In this document: positions 30,074 through 39,803 of the stretch, piece by piece | Position numbering within the stretch: the stretch's first letter is position 1 | Layout of the letters: every line of letters starts with the position of its first letter | From: Hyaloraphidium curvatum | Lineage: Eukaryota > Monoblepharomycota > Hyaloraphidiomycetes > Hyaloraphidiales > Hyaloraphidiaceae | Reading direction: 5' to 3' | Length of the DNA: 64,000 nucleotides | NCBI GenBank assembly: GCA_025558095.1 | Contig: JAIVFI010000029.1 | Span: 372,001-436,000 of the forward strand | Notes under the pieces: generated by a model | The model's input: only the letters and a program-made list of their open reading frames with translations | What the model was told of the DNA's origin: nothing | Databases searched by the model: none | Position numbers and translations under genes: made by a program

Positions 30074-31345
30074 ATACAGCTCAAATCCGCGGAAGCCAAT
30101 CGCATCGTCGGTTCCATAGCACGCCGAAACGAAGAACGATGTGACTAAACCGGACCGATGGCCCGCAGCATGCCAAGCTGCAGAAGCTATCGGAGGACCA
30201 AGTTCCAGTGCCGTCCTGTTGCCTCTCCAACGCGAATCCGCCGAAGCCGATCGCATCGTCGGTCCCATAGCACGCCGAAACGAAGAACGATGTGACTAAA
30301 CCGGACCGGTGGCCCGCAGCATGCCAAGCTGCAGAAGCTATCGGAGGACCAAGTTCCAGTGCCGTCCTGTTGCCTCTCCAACGCGAATCCGCCGAAGCCG
30401 ATCGCATCGTCGGTCCCATAGCACGCCGAAACGAAGAACGATGTGACTAAACCGGACCGATGGCCCGCAGCATGCCAAGCTGCAGAAGCTCTTGGAGGAC
30501 CAAGTTCCAGTGCCGTCCTGTTGCCTCTCCAACGCGAATCCGCCGAAGCCGATCGCATCGTCGGTCCCATAGCACGCCGAAACGAAGAACGATGTGACTA
30601 AACCGGACCGATGGCCCGCAGCATGCCAAGCTGCAGAAGCTATCGGAGGACCAAGTTCCAGTGCCGTCCTGTTGCCTCTCCAACGCGAATCCGCCGAAGC
30701 CGATCGCATCGTCGGTCCCATAGCACGCCGAAACGAAGAACGATGTGACTAAACCGGACCGATGGCCCGCAGCATGCCAAGCTGCAGAAGCTATCGGAGG
30801 ACCAAGTTCCAGTGCCGTCCTGTTGCCTCTCCAACGCGAATCCGCCGAAGCCGATCGCATCGTCGGTCCCATAGCACGCCGAAACGAAGAACGATGTGAC
30901 TAAACTGGACCGATGGCCCGCAGCATGCCAAGCTGCAGAAGCTCTTGGAGGACCAAGTTCCAGTGCCGTCCTGTTGCCTCTCCAACGCGAATCCGCCGAA
31001 GCCGATCGCATCGTCGGTCCCATAGCACGCCGAAACGAAGAACGATGTGACTAAACTGGACCGATGGCCCGCAGCATGCCAAGCTGCAGAAGCTCTTGGA
31101 GGACCAAGTTCCAGTTCCGTCTTGTTGCCTCTCCAACGCGAATCCGCGGAAGCCAATCGCATGGTCGGTCCCATAGCACGCCGAAAAGTAGGCCGGTGTG
31201 ACTGAACCGGACCGAGGACCCGTCGCATGCTGAGCTGCAGAAGCTATCGGGAGGCCAAGTTCCAGTGCCGTCCTGTTGTGCCTCCAACGCGAATCCGCGG
31301 AAACCAATCACATCGTCGGTTCCATAGCACGCCGAAACGAAGAAA
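30074..31345. repeat. 151-bp tandem repeat array, about 8 units
   Basis: The marker CATAGCACGCCGAAACGAAG recurs near 30112, 30265, 30416, 30567, 30718, 30869 and 31020, with diverged versions near 31171 and 31322, a period of 151 bp. Inner units are almost identical. Two variants alternate (GAAGCTATCGGAGG and GAAGCTCTTGGAGG). The outermost units have diverged, the usual pattern of an array homogenised by unequal exchange. Because 151 is not a multiple of three, the overlapping minus-strand frames (starting MGPTMRSASADSRW) are a by-product rather than a protein. Confidence 0.9.
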
Positions 31346-31572
31346 CGTGTGCATGACTAAACTTCTTTGCTATCAGGGCAAGGCGTTGCCTGTCGAAGTT
31401 CCGCGGCCGGCGCGATTCGACGCGATCGTACACTATTAGCCTTCTATTAGTCGTAGCCTCCCTCACATCATGAAGGAGACGACGATCCCGGGGCGATGTA
31501 TGCTTCTTCCCCACTTCCTGCGAAATCAAGGAGTTTTATCTGCTTCGTGCCGGAGTACATCCGCTGTCCATC

Positions 31573-32642
31573 TTAAACCGAACCTCCCTGAAGTGTGGTA
31601 ACAACCCCCTTCCTCTTCACCCCATGCCCGAAGCAGAAGAAGGTCTTCGTTCCATCGTAGTAGGACTTCTCCACGCAAGGAAGGCGGCCGATGGACTCGG
31701 CAGCATGCGTTGCCATTCGCTTTACCAGTTGGCCCTGTCCAGCTTCGCTCTTGACGTTCTTCCAAGGCAGCGATGACTCGGCTTTCTCGATTCTGATCTC
31801 GTCGTAGGCGTCGTAGAAGTCCACCGCAGGACCGAAAGCTTCCATAAGCCCGTCGATGCAAATGATCACCGTCTCCCCTGGTTCAGCTTCCCGAAGTGCT
31901 CTCAGTGGTGGGAGACCATCCTCGCGACAGGTCATGCACAGCGGTGGGGAAAGACAGTTCTGGATACGTCTTCGTGCTGCTCATCGCTTTGTGCTTCTCT
32001 GGACAGCGCCGTGCCTTCCACAAGAGTCCGAGCCAGGGCATCCGAAGCTGCTGCAAGTTTAGGAACCGGTTTTTTCCATGACTTGGCACCGGAATCACCA
32101 AAGATCTTCTTGTCTGCTGCAGCTCCGATGCGCGAAGGAAGCCGAAGCAGGTCGTCCTCGAGAGGATGATCGGCATCGAAGACCAAATGCATCTTTGGTT
32201 TCCGCGGTGCCCCTTTTCGCAGGTAACCAGCAACATCGTCCTCCGTCTTCACAACCTGGCGGCGGCGCGAGGTCACTTTGGGCAGCGGTAGAAGGTCCTC
32301 GGTGTCAAGCTCCGCGGGGTCCAAGTTCGTCGCCCGAGCGCTGCCGGTTCTTTTCGCAACCCCTCCGCGTCGTCCAGCGGTTCGGCCTCCTCGCACAGGC
32401 TTCAAAGACGCCGGTCCCGCGCTGGCCGCCCCTTTCCCAGGTTGCACCTCAGATTTCGGATCCGCACTGCCAGCGGCACCGAAGGTCGTCGGCGACAACG
32501 CGCTCTGGAGCACACCGCGACCGTGCACCTCCAGTCCTCCATCACCCGCAGTCAAATCCTCCGCATGCACTCCGTCGGTACCGTCGCACACAAAGCGATC
32601 GTCGAAAGAGTCGATTGCTGGCGCAGCTGCTGGTCTGGACAA
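31573..32642 (-). pseudogene. copy 2 of the unknown paralogous gene, frameshifted and truncated
   Basis: One frame starts MSRPAAAPAIDSFDD and runs through PVPKLAAASDALARTLVEGT, matching copy 1 (LPKLAAASDAVARALVEGAS). It stops at VFPHRCA (31932). The next frame continues the homology as PPLCMTCREDGLPPLRALRE, CIDGLMEAFGP, SYYDGTKTFFCFGHGVKRKG and ends QGGSV. Compared with copy 1 the bases between TCTTTCCC and CCGCTGTGC are altered, so the frame is broken just before the conserved domain. The N-terminal domain of copy 1 is absent; the kinase gene ends only 36 bp upstream. An intron covering the break cannot be excluded. Confidence 0.6.
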
Positions 32643-32678
32643 TGAAACGGTCAGCTCACGCCACTAACTTGACCATGA

Positions 32679-35194
32679 CTAGACACACCGCACGAGCGCC
32701 ACTGCTTCGCGAGACTCTTCGACCTCAACTGGCTCTATCGCAGCTTTGAGCTGCCCGACCGCCTGACCGCGAGCCCGACGGCGCTGGTCTTGGACAAACT
32801 TGGGCAGCAGCTTCTCCTCCTCCTCCGTAATGGTGTTGTCTTTGGCGGCGACGCCGTAGAGGAAGGGATGCTGGAGCGCCTCCTCAGCGCTGAGCCGCTT
32901 CCACGGAAACAGATGCATTAGACCCTGTCGTTGAAGATCAGCATCAAGCCGACCTTTTCGGCAGCGGCTCGTTCCGACCTCCAAAAGCCCTCGTACGCCG
33001 CACGACGAGTCGTAGCCGCGCTCAAGCAGGAGTGCGTCGATGGCGGGAGGCTGCCCGCGAAGGCTCTCGAGGCAAGCAAACACTTCGAGTTGGAAGATTG
33101 GGTCCCTTTTCTTCAGCGAGTCTATCACGTAATCCTCGGCATCGCCGACAGGGGCACCGAACAGGCGGAAACAGTCCTTCAGAACATGTAGATCGGGGTC
33201 ACCTAGACATGGAAGTTTTGGTATCCCGACAGTCGTTGAAATGAGTGAAGCGTCTCACCTTGAACGAAACGCATATATCTCTTGCTTTCGTTGTTTTGGC
33301 TTCCTTCCTCTCTGTCCCTTTCTAGCATCCTCTCGTGTTCGTCTCTGAAATACTGGCCGACCTTGTACCCCGTGAGTAGGCGCACCAAAATTGTACCGGC
33401 GACATTGATGTCCGAGGCCGGCCCGTGGTCCGGGCAGAGCATCGCGGTCTCGAAAGACCGAAAGTACGCTGTGCCGATCTATGGGGATGTTGTGTCAGAA
33501 CCGGCGCCTGCCAGCGAGAGGAAGCCAACTCACCATCACAGTGCGCGTATCGGAATGAACGTCGGTTCTTCGAGCTAGGCCGAAGTCGCACACTCGAGCC
33601 CGACCATCGTGTATGAGGATGTTTCTGACAGCAAGTGGTCATTTTCGGTCATCCAATCCGGCGCTGCTCGGACTCACCTGGGCTTCAAGTCTCGGTGGGT
33701 CAACTTGCTCGCATGGACGGCGCCGATACCGAGAAGAATTTGCGACATCAGTTCCTGCAGCGCAGCGTCATTACTGTGTGATAGATGGCGAACACCCAAC
33801 ACCCTTACTTTCGCCAAGTCCGGAGGCAACCCCGACGGGAAATCTTTCAGGTAGATCTCCAGGTCGATCCCCTCGTTGCGCATGATGATCCATGCGTCAT
33901 CACTCAGCAGCTCGAACTCGTAAAGCGCCTGTACGTGTATGCTATCGTACGCACTGTCGACAATGCATCCATTTATCTTCTTGCCGATGACCTCCATGAA
34001 CCTGCAATTTGCAAAGCTATCAGTGAGGCACCATGCGAAGCTGCAATCCACGCACCGAACCAAATGAGGGTGCCCGGGGGGCAGGAAACGCACAACGATA
34101 GGCTCGCGCAAAACGCAGACCACGTCTCGATTCTGAAGGTGGGCTCTTTCGGGCGCCAGTGGCCCAAAGTAGCCCAGCTCTCCAGCAGTGCTCTTCAGCC
34201 TTTTCGCAACGAAGATGGATCCCTTGGGATGGCCCGCAATCGGAACGCGGCTCGCGACTTCGTAAACTGCGCCGTACGAGCCTTCACCGATCTCGCGCAG
34301 AATTTCGTAACGGTCTTCAAAGCCCACGTAGGTCCCGCGCGGGTGCGCTCGGGCAGGGCTCCCCGCGTTTGCATTCTCGAGGTGCCCCTCGACCGCAGCC
34401 GGAAGCGGGGGCAGGTCCAGGGGCTCCAAGATGCTCTGAACGCATTGCTGACGGTCGCCCCTCACTTTGGTGCCCGAGGAAATCACATTCGCAGACCGGG
34501 AAGCGGACGGCGCCGGTTCAAGTTGTCCGGGGCGAGGAACGTGGACGCCGAGTTCCATAGTAGCCTGCAGGTGCGCCGGAAGAGCGGGAAGGGGGTTCGA
34601 AAGCCAGGAATCGCGACGAGGCGGACCGTCACGATTGGCAACGGGGAGCTGCGACACAGGCCCTGGCGCTACCGGCACGTGCGGCGGCGGAGCAAGGTTC
34701 GGCGGCGGAGGAGAGGGGCTAGCTCCGGCGGCTAGCGCAGCAGAGCCAGGCGAAGCCGGCATCACGATACTCTGACTCGGTCGTCCAAAGGGCATCGCCG
34801 GCTGCCCTTGACGCTGCTGCGGCGAATGTGCCGTCGAGCTTGTCGGCGCCGCGACGAGCGCAGGATCGAGCTTGTCCGAAACAACGCTGTCCCAATAGCT
34901 CCTGTCCAGCCCAGCAGGCACAAAGGCACCGTTTCGGTGCTCATCCGACTGCAAGACCACCGGCGCGCTGTGAAAGCGGTCCGCGATGGGCACCGTTGGC
35001 GTCGCCGGCGGAGCGCCGGGCCCCGGCGACCCCGTGCCGTCAAGCTGCGCAGCGAACGACGACGACATCGCCGATGCTGGAGCCGCTGTCCGGTCGCTCC
35101 TGGTGGAACGCGGGTGTTGCGCTTCAGACTGTTGTTTACGGTCGTTGAGGCGAGGACGGAACACAAGAATGTCTCCCGAATCTCCTGCTTCCAT
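32679..35194 (-). CDS. CMGC-like Ser/Thr protein kinase with long N-terminal extension
   Basis: An N-terminal region of about 280 residues is Pro/Ser/Ala-rich. The kinase domain begins YEILREIGEGSYGAVYEV (Gly loop) with FVAKRLK (VAIK lysine). It runs to LTHRDLKP at the end of exon 1 (33674). The next exon gives NILIHDGRARVCDFGLARRT. After an intron comes IGTAYFRSFETAM...DHGPASDINVAGTILVRLLT, where the APE motif reads SFE and the D-x-W reads D-I-N. Further exons give FRLFGAPVGDAEDY and MHLFPWKRLSAEEALQHPFL, the CDK-like C-lobe end, then a Glu/Arg-rich tail. At least four introns. Likely active (K, HRD, DFG present) but the activation segment is unusual. Confidence 0.75.
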
Positions 35195-35248
35195 CTCCCC
35201 ATGAAGGATAAAACGTCAATTCAGCAGTCAACAGAATAAAGAGCTAAG

Positions 35249-36471
35249 CTAAACAGAGTTGGCCTTGATGTCCGCGGCCCGGAACCTATGCCTGATGAGC
35301 TGGTTCTTCACTTTCACGAGGTCGATCGCGCTGTTCTCCGCGAGGACCTCGACCGCCCTGTTGCTGCCGTCCCTGAAAGTAATGATCCAGAAACCGTTGA
35401 AGCGATGGATCTCAAAAGGTACCGATGTCGTCGCTATGAGGAAGAGTCAAGGCCAATCGCGATGCGAGATCAAGAAACTTACATGCGACCACGCGGCTCT
35501 GCCGGTCGAGGACGGAGAGAACGCCTAGCTTGGACAGAACGAGCGTTGCACCGTCGTCGACCTTGCTTCCTGAAATCCATGCAGTTGCGGTGCTGGTGAA
35601 CCGTTAGCACGAAAAGGTGGTCGAAGTCGAAGCAACCGTATACCCACAACTGGAACGCAGGAACGTTGTGCGATGCTTGGGTTTGCGTGAAGGAAGAGCC
35701 GGGCGGCATGGCAGTCTGCATTTCTTGGTCGCGCGCAAAGTTCGCGCCGTTGGTCTCCACTTGTGCGTACGCGAACTGCTGGTTGGTGTACTGAGGGACG
35801 TACCCTTGCTGCTGGTACTGAGGAGCTTGGTGATGAGCTTGCGCGAGGTACGGAACCGGGCTGTTGCCGAGCTGTCAATGGAAAGGGGTGACTTCAGCGA
35901 ATGAGCGAACAGGCAACCGCGCACCGGCACTTACACCGATCGGAGAAGAAAGGCCGGGCATCGAAAGGTTGTACGCCGAGGGAGCCGGAGTGGGAAGGGT
36001 CGGATGCCCCGCGTTTTGCGGTATGCCGAACCTGGTAGGAGACGTGCTGCTCACCGGCAATGAGCGCCCGCTGGGGGCGAGATGAAGCGTCCCAAACCTT
36101 TGTTGCGGGTACAGAGACTGAGAAGCAATGGCGGGAAAGAGAGGCGGCTTGGTGGTGTTGGCGAGGTAGCCAGTGGGTGCGACGAGCGGGGGGAGGGCAG
36201 CGGCGTTCATCGGCGCGGAGTGCGCGGACGGGTGGCCGCGCGCGCCAGCGGACGACGCCGGGCCGAGGAGCGCTGGGGTCGAGTTGGCGCGCTGCCACGG
36301 CCGCGCGGTGTCCTCGTCCATTGATGTCCGTTCCCACGGGCGCGCCGTGTCCTCGTCCATGGCCCTGCCTGGGGAGGGGTGTGAATTCAGGGCAGCATCG
36401 CGCGCGCGGGCGCCGCTCCCGCACCTTCCAAGTCCAGACGCCGCGCGCTGGCGTGCTTTGGCCCTTCTCAA
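35249..36471 (-). CDS. low-complexity Gln/Pro-rich protein, function unknown
   Basis: Several exons. The N-terminus holds two near-identical 13-residue units (MDEDTARPWERTS and MDEDTARPWQRAN), so the true start may be the Met at 36360. Then come Ala/Pro/Ser-rich sequence, a Tyr/Gln-rich segment (APQYQQQGYVPQYTNQQFAY, near 35800) and QASHNVPAFQLWVYGCFDFD. Likely later exons read KVDDGATLVLSKLGVLSVLD and HRFNGFWIITFRDGSNRAVE, with VLAENSAIDLVKVKNQLIRH leading to the TAG at 35249-35251. The Gln/Tyr-rich part resembles prion-like or RNA-granule proteins. Exon borders are approximate and no family is recognised. Confidence 0.45.
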
Positions 36472-37003
36472 CCTCCGTCAGCGCCGTGGCAGAGAGCGCG
36501 CGTCGACGCGAGGGTGGTGCGCGGGAGCCGAGGACGCGGTGTTGGGGCCGGCACGTGATGATGCCGCCCGCCCAACAGCCTCCCATCCCTCGTCCGACCG
36601 CGCATCGCTCCCCATCATCCCCAAAGAGGCGCGAATCCGAACGCGGCGTCGGTCATCGACGCGTCGTTCCCAATCCCTCCCCGCTTCAAATCTCGGCAAA
36701 CGCGCCAAGGTGCCGCGGTCTTTGGGAACCGCCTCATCGTTCTCTGCCGGAGAACCCCGCCGATTACGATCGGAGAGTTCCACGCGAGACGGAGCTTCCG
36801 CGGAGCGACTTTTGAGACGGCGCGGCGGTCTAGTATAGAGGGCCTTGCCGCCCGCCCGCGAACTGCTTGGGGCCCTCCGCTGGAACCCCTCGCCCGGCTC
36901 TACGGCATTTCAACATTGCGGCGAGCATACGTCTCATTCCTCTGGACGCCCCGCTCTTCCTCCGCCGGCACCTCGCGCTCCGAAACTTGAAAGACCCTGA
37001 AAC
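36472..37003. promoter_or_regulatory. divergent promoter region
   Basis: About 530 bp between the low-complexity gene (-) and the nicotinamidase gene (+). Long frames here are composition artefacts. Presumably it holds both promoters; no specific element identified. Confidence 0.35.
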
Positions 37004-37720
37004 ATGGAGACCCTCATCGACGGGATCCGCGCCGACCCCTCCAGGAAGGCGCTGATCGTGATCGACGTCCAGAACGACTTCCTCCCCGGCGGCCCGATGG
37101 CCGTCCCCGACGGCGACGCCGTGATCCCGGCGGTCCACGCGCTCCTCGAGGACGCTTCGCTGTGGGACGGTGGCGTCTTCGCCTCGCAGGACTGGCACCC
37201 CGCGGACCACGTCTCCTTCTACGACAACAACGAGGGCGCGGTGCCGTTCACGCCCAGGGAGATCGAGGGCATCGGGGAGCAGATGATGTGGACGCGGCAC
37301 TGCGTCCAGGGTTCCAAGGGCGCGGAGCTCGCGGAGGCGCTGAAGCTTCCAAAGGACACGGTGGTGGTGCTCAAGGGGAAGCACCCGAGGGTCGACTCGT
37401 ACTCGGCATTCGGCGACGGGAAGGACAAGACGCTGGAAAAGACGGAGCTCGAGGAGCTGCTGCAGAAGCGAGGCGTCGAGCACCTCTACGTCTGCGGGCT
37501 CGCCACGGACTACTGCGTTGCCTTCACCGGTGGGTGCCATCGGCGTTATCACCTCGGAACGCTGACCGATCGCGGTCCGGACGATGACGCAGCCAAGGAC
37601 GCCGTCAAATCGGGTTTGAAGGCTTCCGTCATCCTGCCGGCGTCTCGGGGGATCGCACAGGATACGATCGACTCGGCACTCGAGGAGATGAAGGGCATGG
37701 GGATCGCGCTGCTGGCTTAA
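37004..37720 (+). CDS. PNC1: nicotinamidase (PNC1-like isochorismatase fold)
   Basis: METLIDGIRADPSRKALIVI is followed by DVQNDFLPGG, which carries the catalytic Asp. Metal ligands are in FASQDWHPADHVSF (D-x-H). The catalytic Lys is expected in VVLKGKHPRVDSYSAF, and the nucleophile Cys lies in HLYVCGLATDYCVAFT. A 63-nt in-frame intron at 37530-37592 interrupts the end; splicing gives CVAFTAKDAVKSGLKASVIL, PASRGIAQDTIDSAL, which restores the T-A-x-D-A helix. The protein ends KGMGIALLA, about 217 aa, normal for the family. It hydrolyses nicotinamide to nicotinate in NAD+ salvage. Confidence 0.9.
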   Translation: METLIDGIRADPSRKALIVIDVQNDFLPGGPMAVPDGDAVIPAVHALLEDASLWDGGVFASQDWHPADHVSFYDNNEGAVPFTPREIEGIGEQMMWTRHCVQGSKGAELAEALKLPKDTVVVLKGKHPRVDSYSAFGDGKDKTLEKTELEELLQKRGVEHLYVCGLATDYCVAFTGGCHRRYHLGTLTDRGPDDDAAKDAVKSGLKASVILPASRGIAQDTIDSALEEMKGMGIALLA

Positions 37721-38025
37721 CGGTGCTCGCGATCTTGTTTCACTCGGCGGTGCCAATGTGGCGACGAATGGCGGATGGACCCCCCTGCTAGCTATTCTAT
37801 CTTTGTATTTATTGTTCCGTATCTCCAATTGATCTTTTTGGCCTTGAGCTTGAGCAGCTGCTGGCTTTGCCCCGCATTTGCCGCTTGGGCGCGGACTTCC
37901 GCTCCCGCGCGCGCCACCGACGCCGCTGAAGCTCCACCGGCGCAGACTTCCGCTCCGCCGTCACTGGCCGTCGCAGCGTACCGCCGCGTCCCAAACAGAC
38001 CCAAAGCTCCAACACTCCCGACACA
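37721..38025. other. intergenic stretch upstream of malate synthase
   Basis: 305 bp between two plus-strand genes. AT-richer just after the nicotinamidase stop, then C-rich near the malate synthase start, fitting terminator followed by promoter/5' UTR. No specific motif identified. Confidence 0.4.
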
Positions 38026-39716
38026 ATGAGCGCCGCCGGCGTCGTCATCAAAGGCGACCCTTATCCCGACGTGCTCACGCCGGAGGCCGTCGCCTTTGTC
38101 GCAGGCCTGGAGCGCAAGTTCGGCCCGGCCTGCAGGAAGCTCCTCGAGGACCGGGTGGAGAGGCAGAAGAAGATTGACGCGGGAGAGCTGATGCTCGGAT
38201 TCCTCCCGGAGACGAAGCACATCCGCGACGGCGATTGGAAGGTCGCCCCTCCGTCTCCGGGGCTGCTCAACCGCCGGGTGGAGATTACCGGGCCGACAGA
38301 CGCGAAAATGTCGATCAATGCCCTCAATTCTGGGGCCAGCGGCTGGATGTCGGACTTCGAGGACTCGAACACGCCGACCTGGGCCAATCTCTGCGTCGGG
38401 CAGCGCAACCTCATGGCCGCCGTTCGCCGGACCTTGACGTTCGACGCTCCGGACGGCAAGGAGTACCGTCTCAAAGAGCAGACCGCGACGTTGCTCAACA
38501 GGCCGCGGGGCCTGCACCTCCCCGAGAAGCACTTTGTCGTGGACGGCACCCCCATGGTCGGCGCGCTCTTCGATTTCGGCGTTTTCTGCTTCCACAACGC
38601 CAAGCTCCTCTCGGACCAGGGCAAGGGGCCCTTCTTCTACCTTCCGAAGCTGGAGTCGCACCATGAGAGCGGATGGTGGGACTCGGTGCTCAGCTACACT
38701 GAAGAAGCCCTCGGCATCCCGCACGGGACGATGAAGGCGACCGTGCTCCTCGAAACCTTCCCCGCCGCGTTCGAGATGGACGAGATCCTCTACTCGATGC
38801 GCGACCACTCGCCGTCGCTCAACGCGGGCAGATGGGACTATCTGTTCTCCGCAATAAAAACCTTCAAACACCGCAAGGAGTTCCTCCTGCCCGACCGGAA
38901 CAGCGTCACCATGGTCGTGCCCTTCATGAAAGCCTACACGGAGCTCCTGGTCAAGACGTGCCACAAGAGGGGCGCCCACGCCATGGGCGGGATGGCCGCG
39001 GTGAGCATCCGACGTCGCGGGACGTTCTGTGAAGGCACTGACTTCGATTACAGTTCATTCCGAGCCGGAGGGACCAGGAACTGAACAAGGTGGCCATGGC
39101 TCGCATCCACGCCGACAAGAAGCGCGAGGCCGAGGCGGGCTACGACGGCACCTGTAAGTCGGGTAATGTTGAGTTACGGACGCCTAGTTGACCTGTCTTC
39201 GCAGGGGTCGCCCATCCCGACCTCGTGCCGATCGCCATGGAAGAGTTTAACAAGGTCCTGGGCACGAAGGACCACCAGATCGACCGCCAGCGCGACGACG
39301 TGCACGTCACGGCCGAGGAGCTCCTGGACTTTAGCTCTGCGGGCACATCGTACACCGAGGCGGGCCTCCGGAACAGCATCAATGTGACGATCCAATACCT
39401 CTCGAGCTGGCTTCGGGGGAACGGAGCGGCGGCTATCTTCAATCTGATGGAAGATGTCGCTACCGCGGAGATATCGCGAAGTCAAGTGTGGCACTGGATT
39501 CGGCACGGTGTCGTCCTTGAGAACGGGAAGACGGTGACAGCCGAGTATGTCAAAGAGTTGAGGGAGGAGGAGCTGGCGTCGATCCGCAAGCACGTTGGCG
39601 AGGAGTTCTGGGCCAAGAGCAGGGTGGAGGATGCCTTGGCAATCTTCGACAAGATCTGCCTGGCGCCGGAATTCGTTGACTTTTTGACCATTCCAGCCTA
39701 CGACTACATCAACTGA
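38026..39716 (+). CDS. malate synthase (glyoxylate cycle)
   Basis: Three exons with introns at 39001-39053 and 39154-39204. The order of motifs is that of malate synthase A: ITGPTDAKMSINALNSGASG, WMSDFEDSNTPTWAN, RPRGLHLPEKHF, FYLPKLESHHE, KATVLLETFPAAFEMDEILY, and the signature MRDHSPSLNAGRWDYLFSAI. After splicing come AMGGMAAFIPSRRDQELNK and GYDGTWVAHPDLVPIAMEEF, then NLMEDVATAEISRSQVWHWI. About 530 aa. It condenses acetyl-CoA and glyoxylate to malate. The C-terminus reads PAYDYIN, so no SKL-type PTS1 is present; import, if peroxisomal, would need another signal. Confidence 0.95.
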
Positions 39717-39803
39717 GTGGACCGGAGCCAATCGTATGGAAGACATTTGAAACGAGCTGTGCTAGCAACGAAATCATAGAACAGTAGACCGCCCAAAAGC
39801 ACG

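Noticed and set aside
30081-31311. Series of overlapping minus-strand ORFs starting MGPTMRSASADSRW
   Set aside because: Created by the 151-bp tandem repeat; the unit is not a multiple of three and each ORF is the same by-product.
30074-31345. CRISPR array
   Set aside because: Units are 151 bp, contiguous and without unique spacers, in a eukaryotic genome with no cas genes.
37530-37592. Insertion in nicotinamidase
   Set aside because: The apparent 21-residue insertion has GT...AG borders and its removal restores a conserved helix, so it is an in-frame intron.
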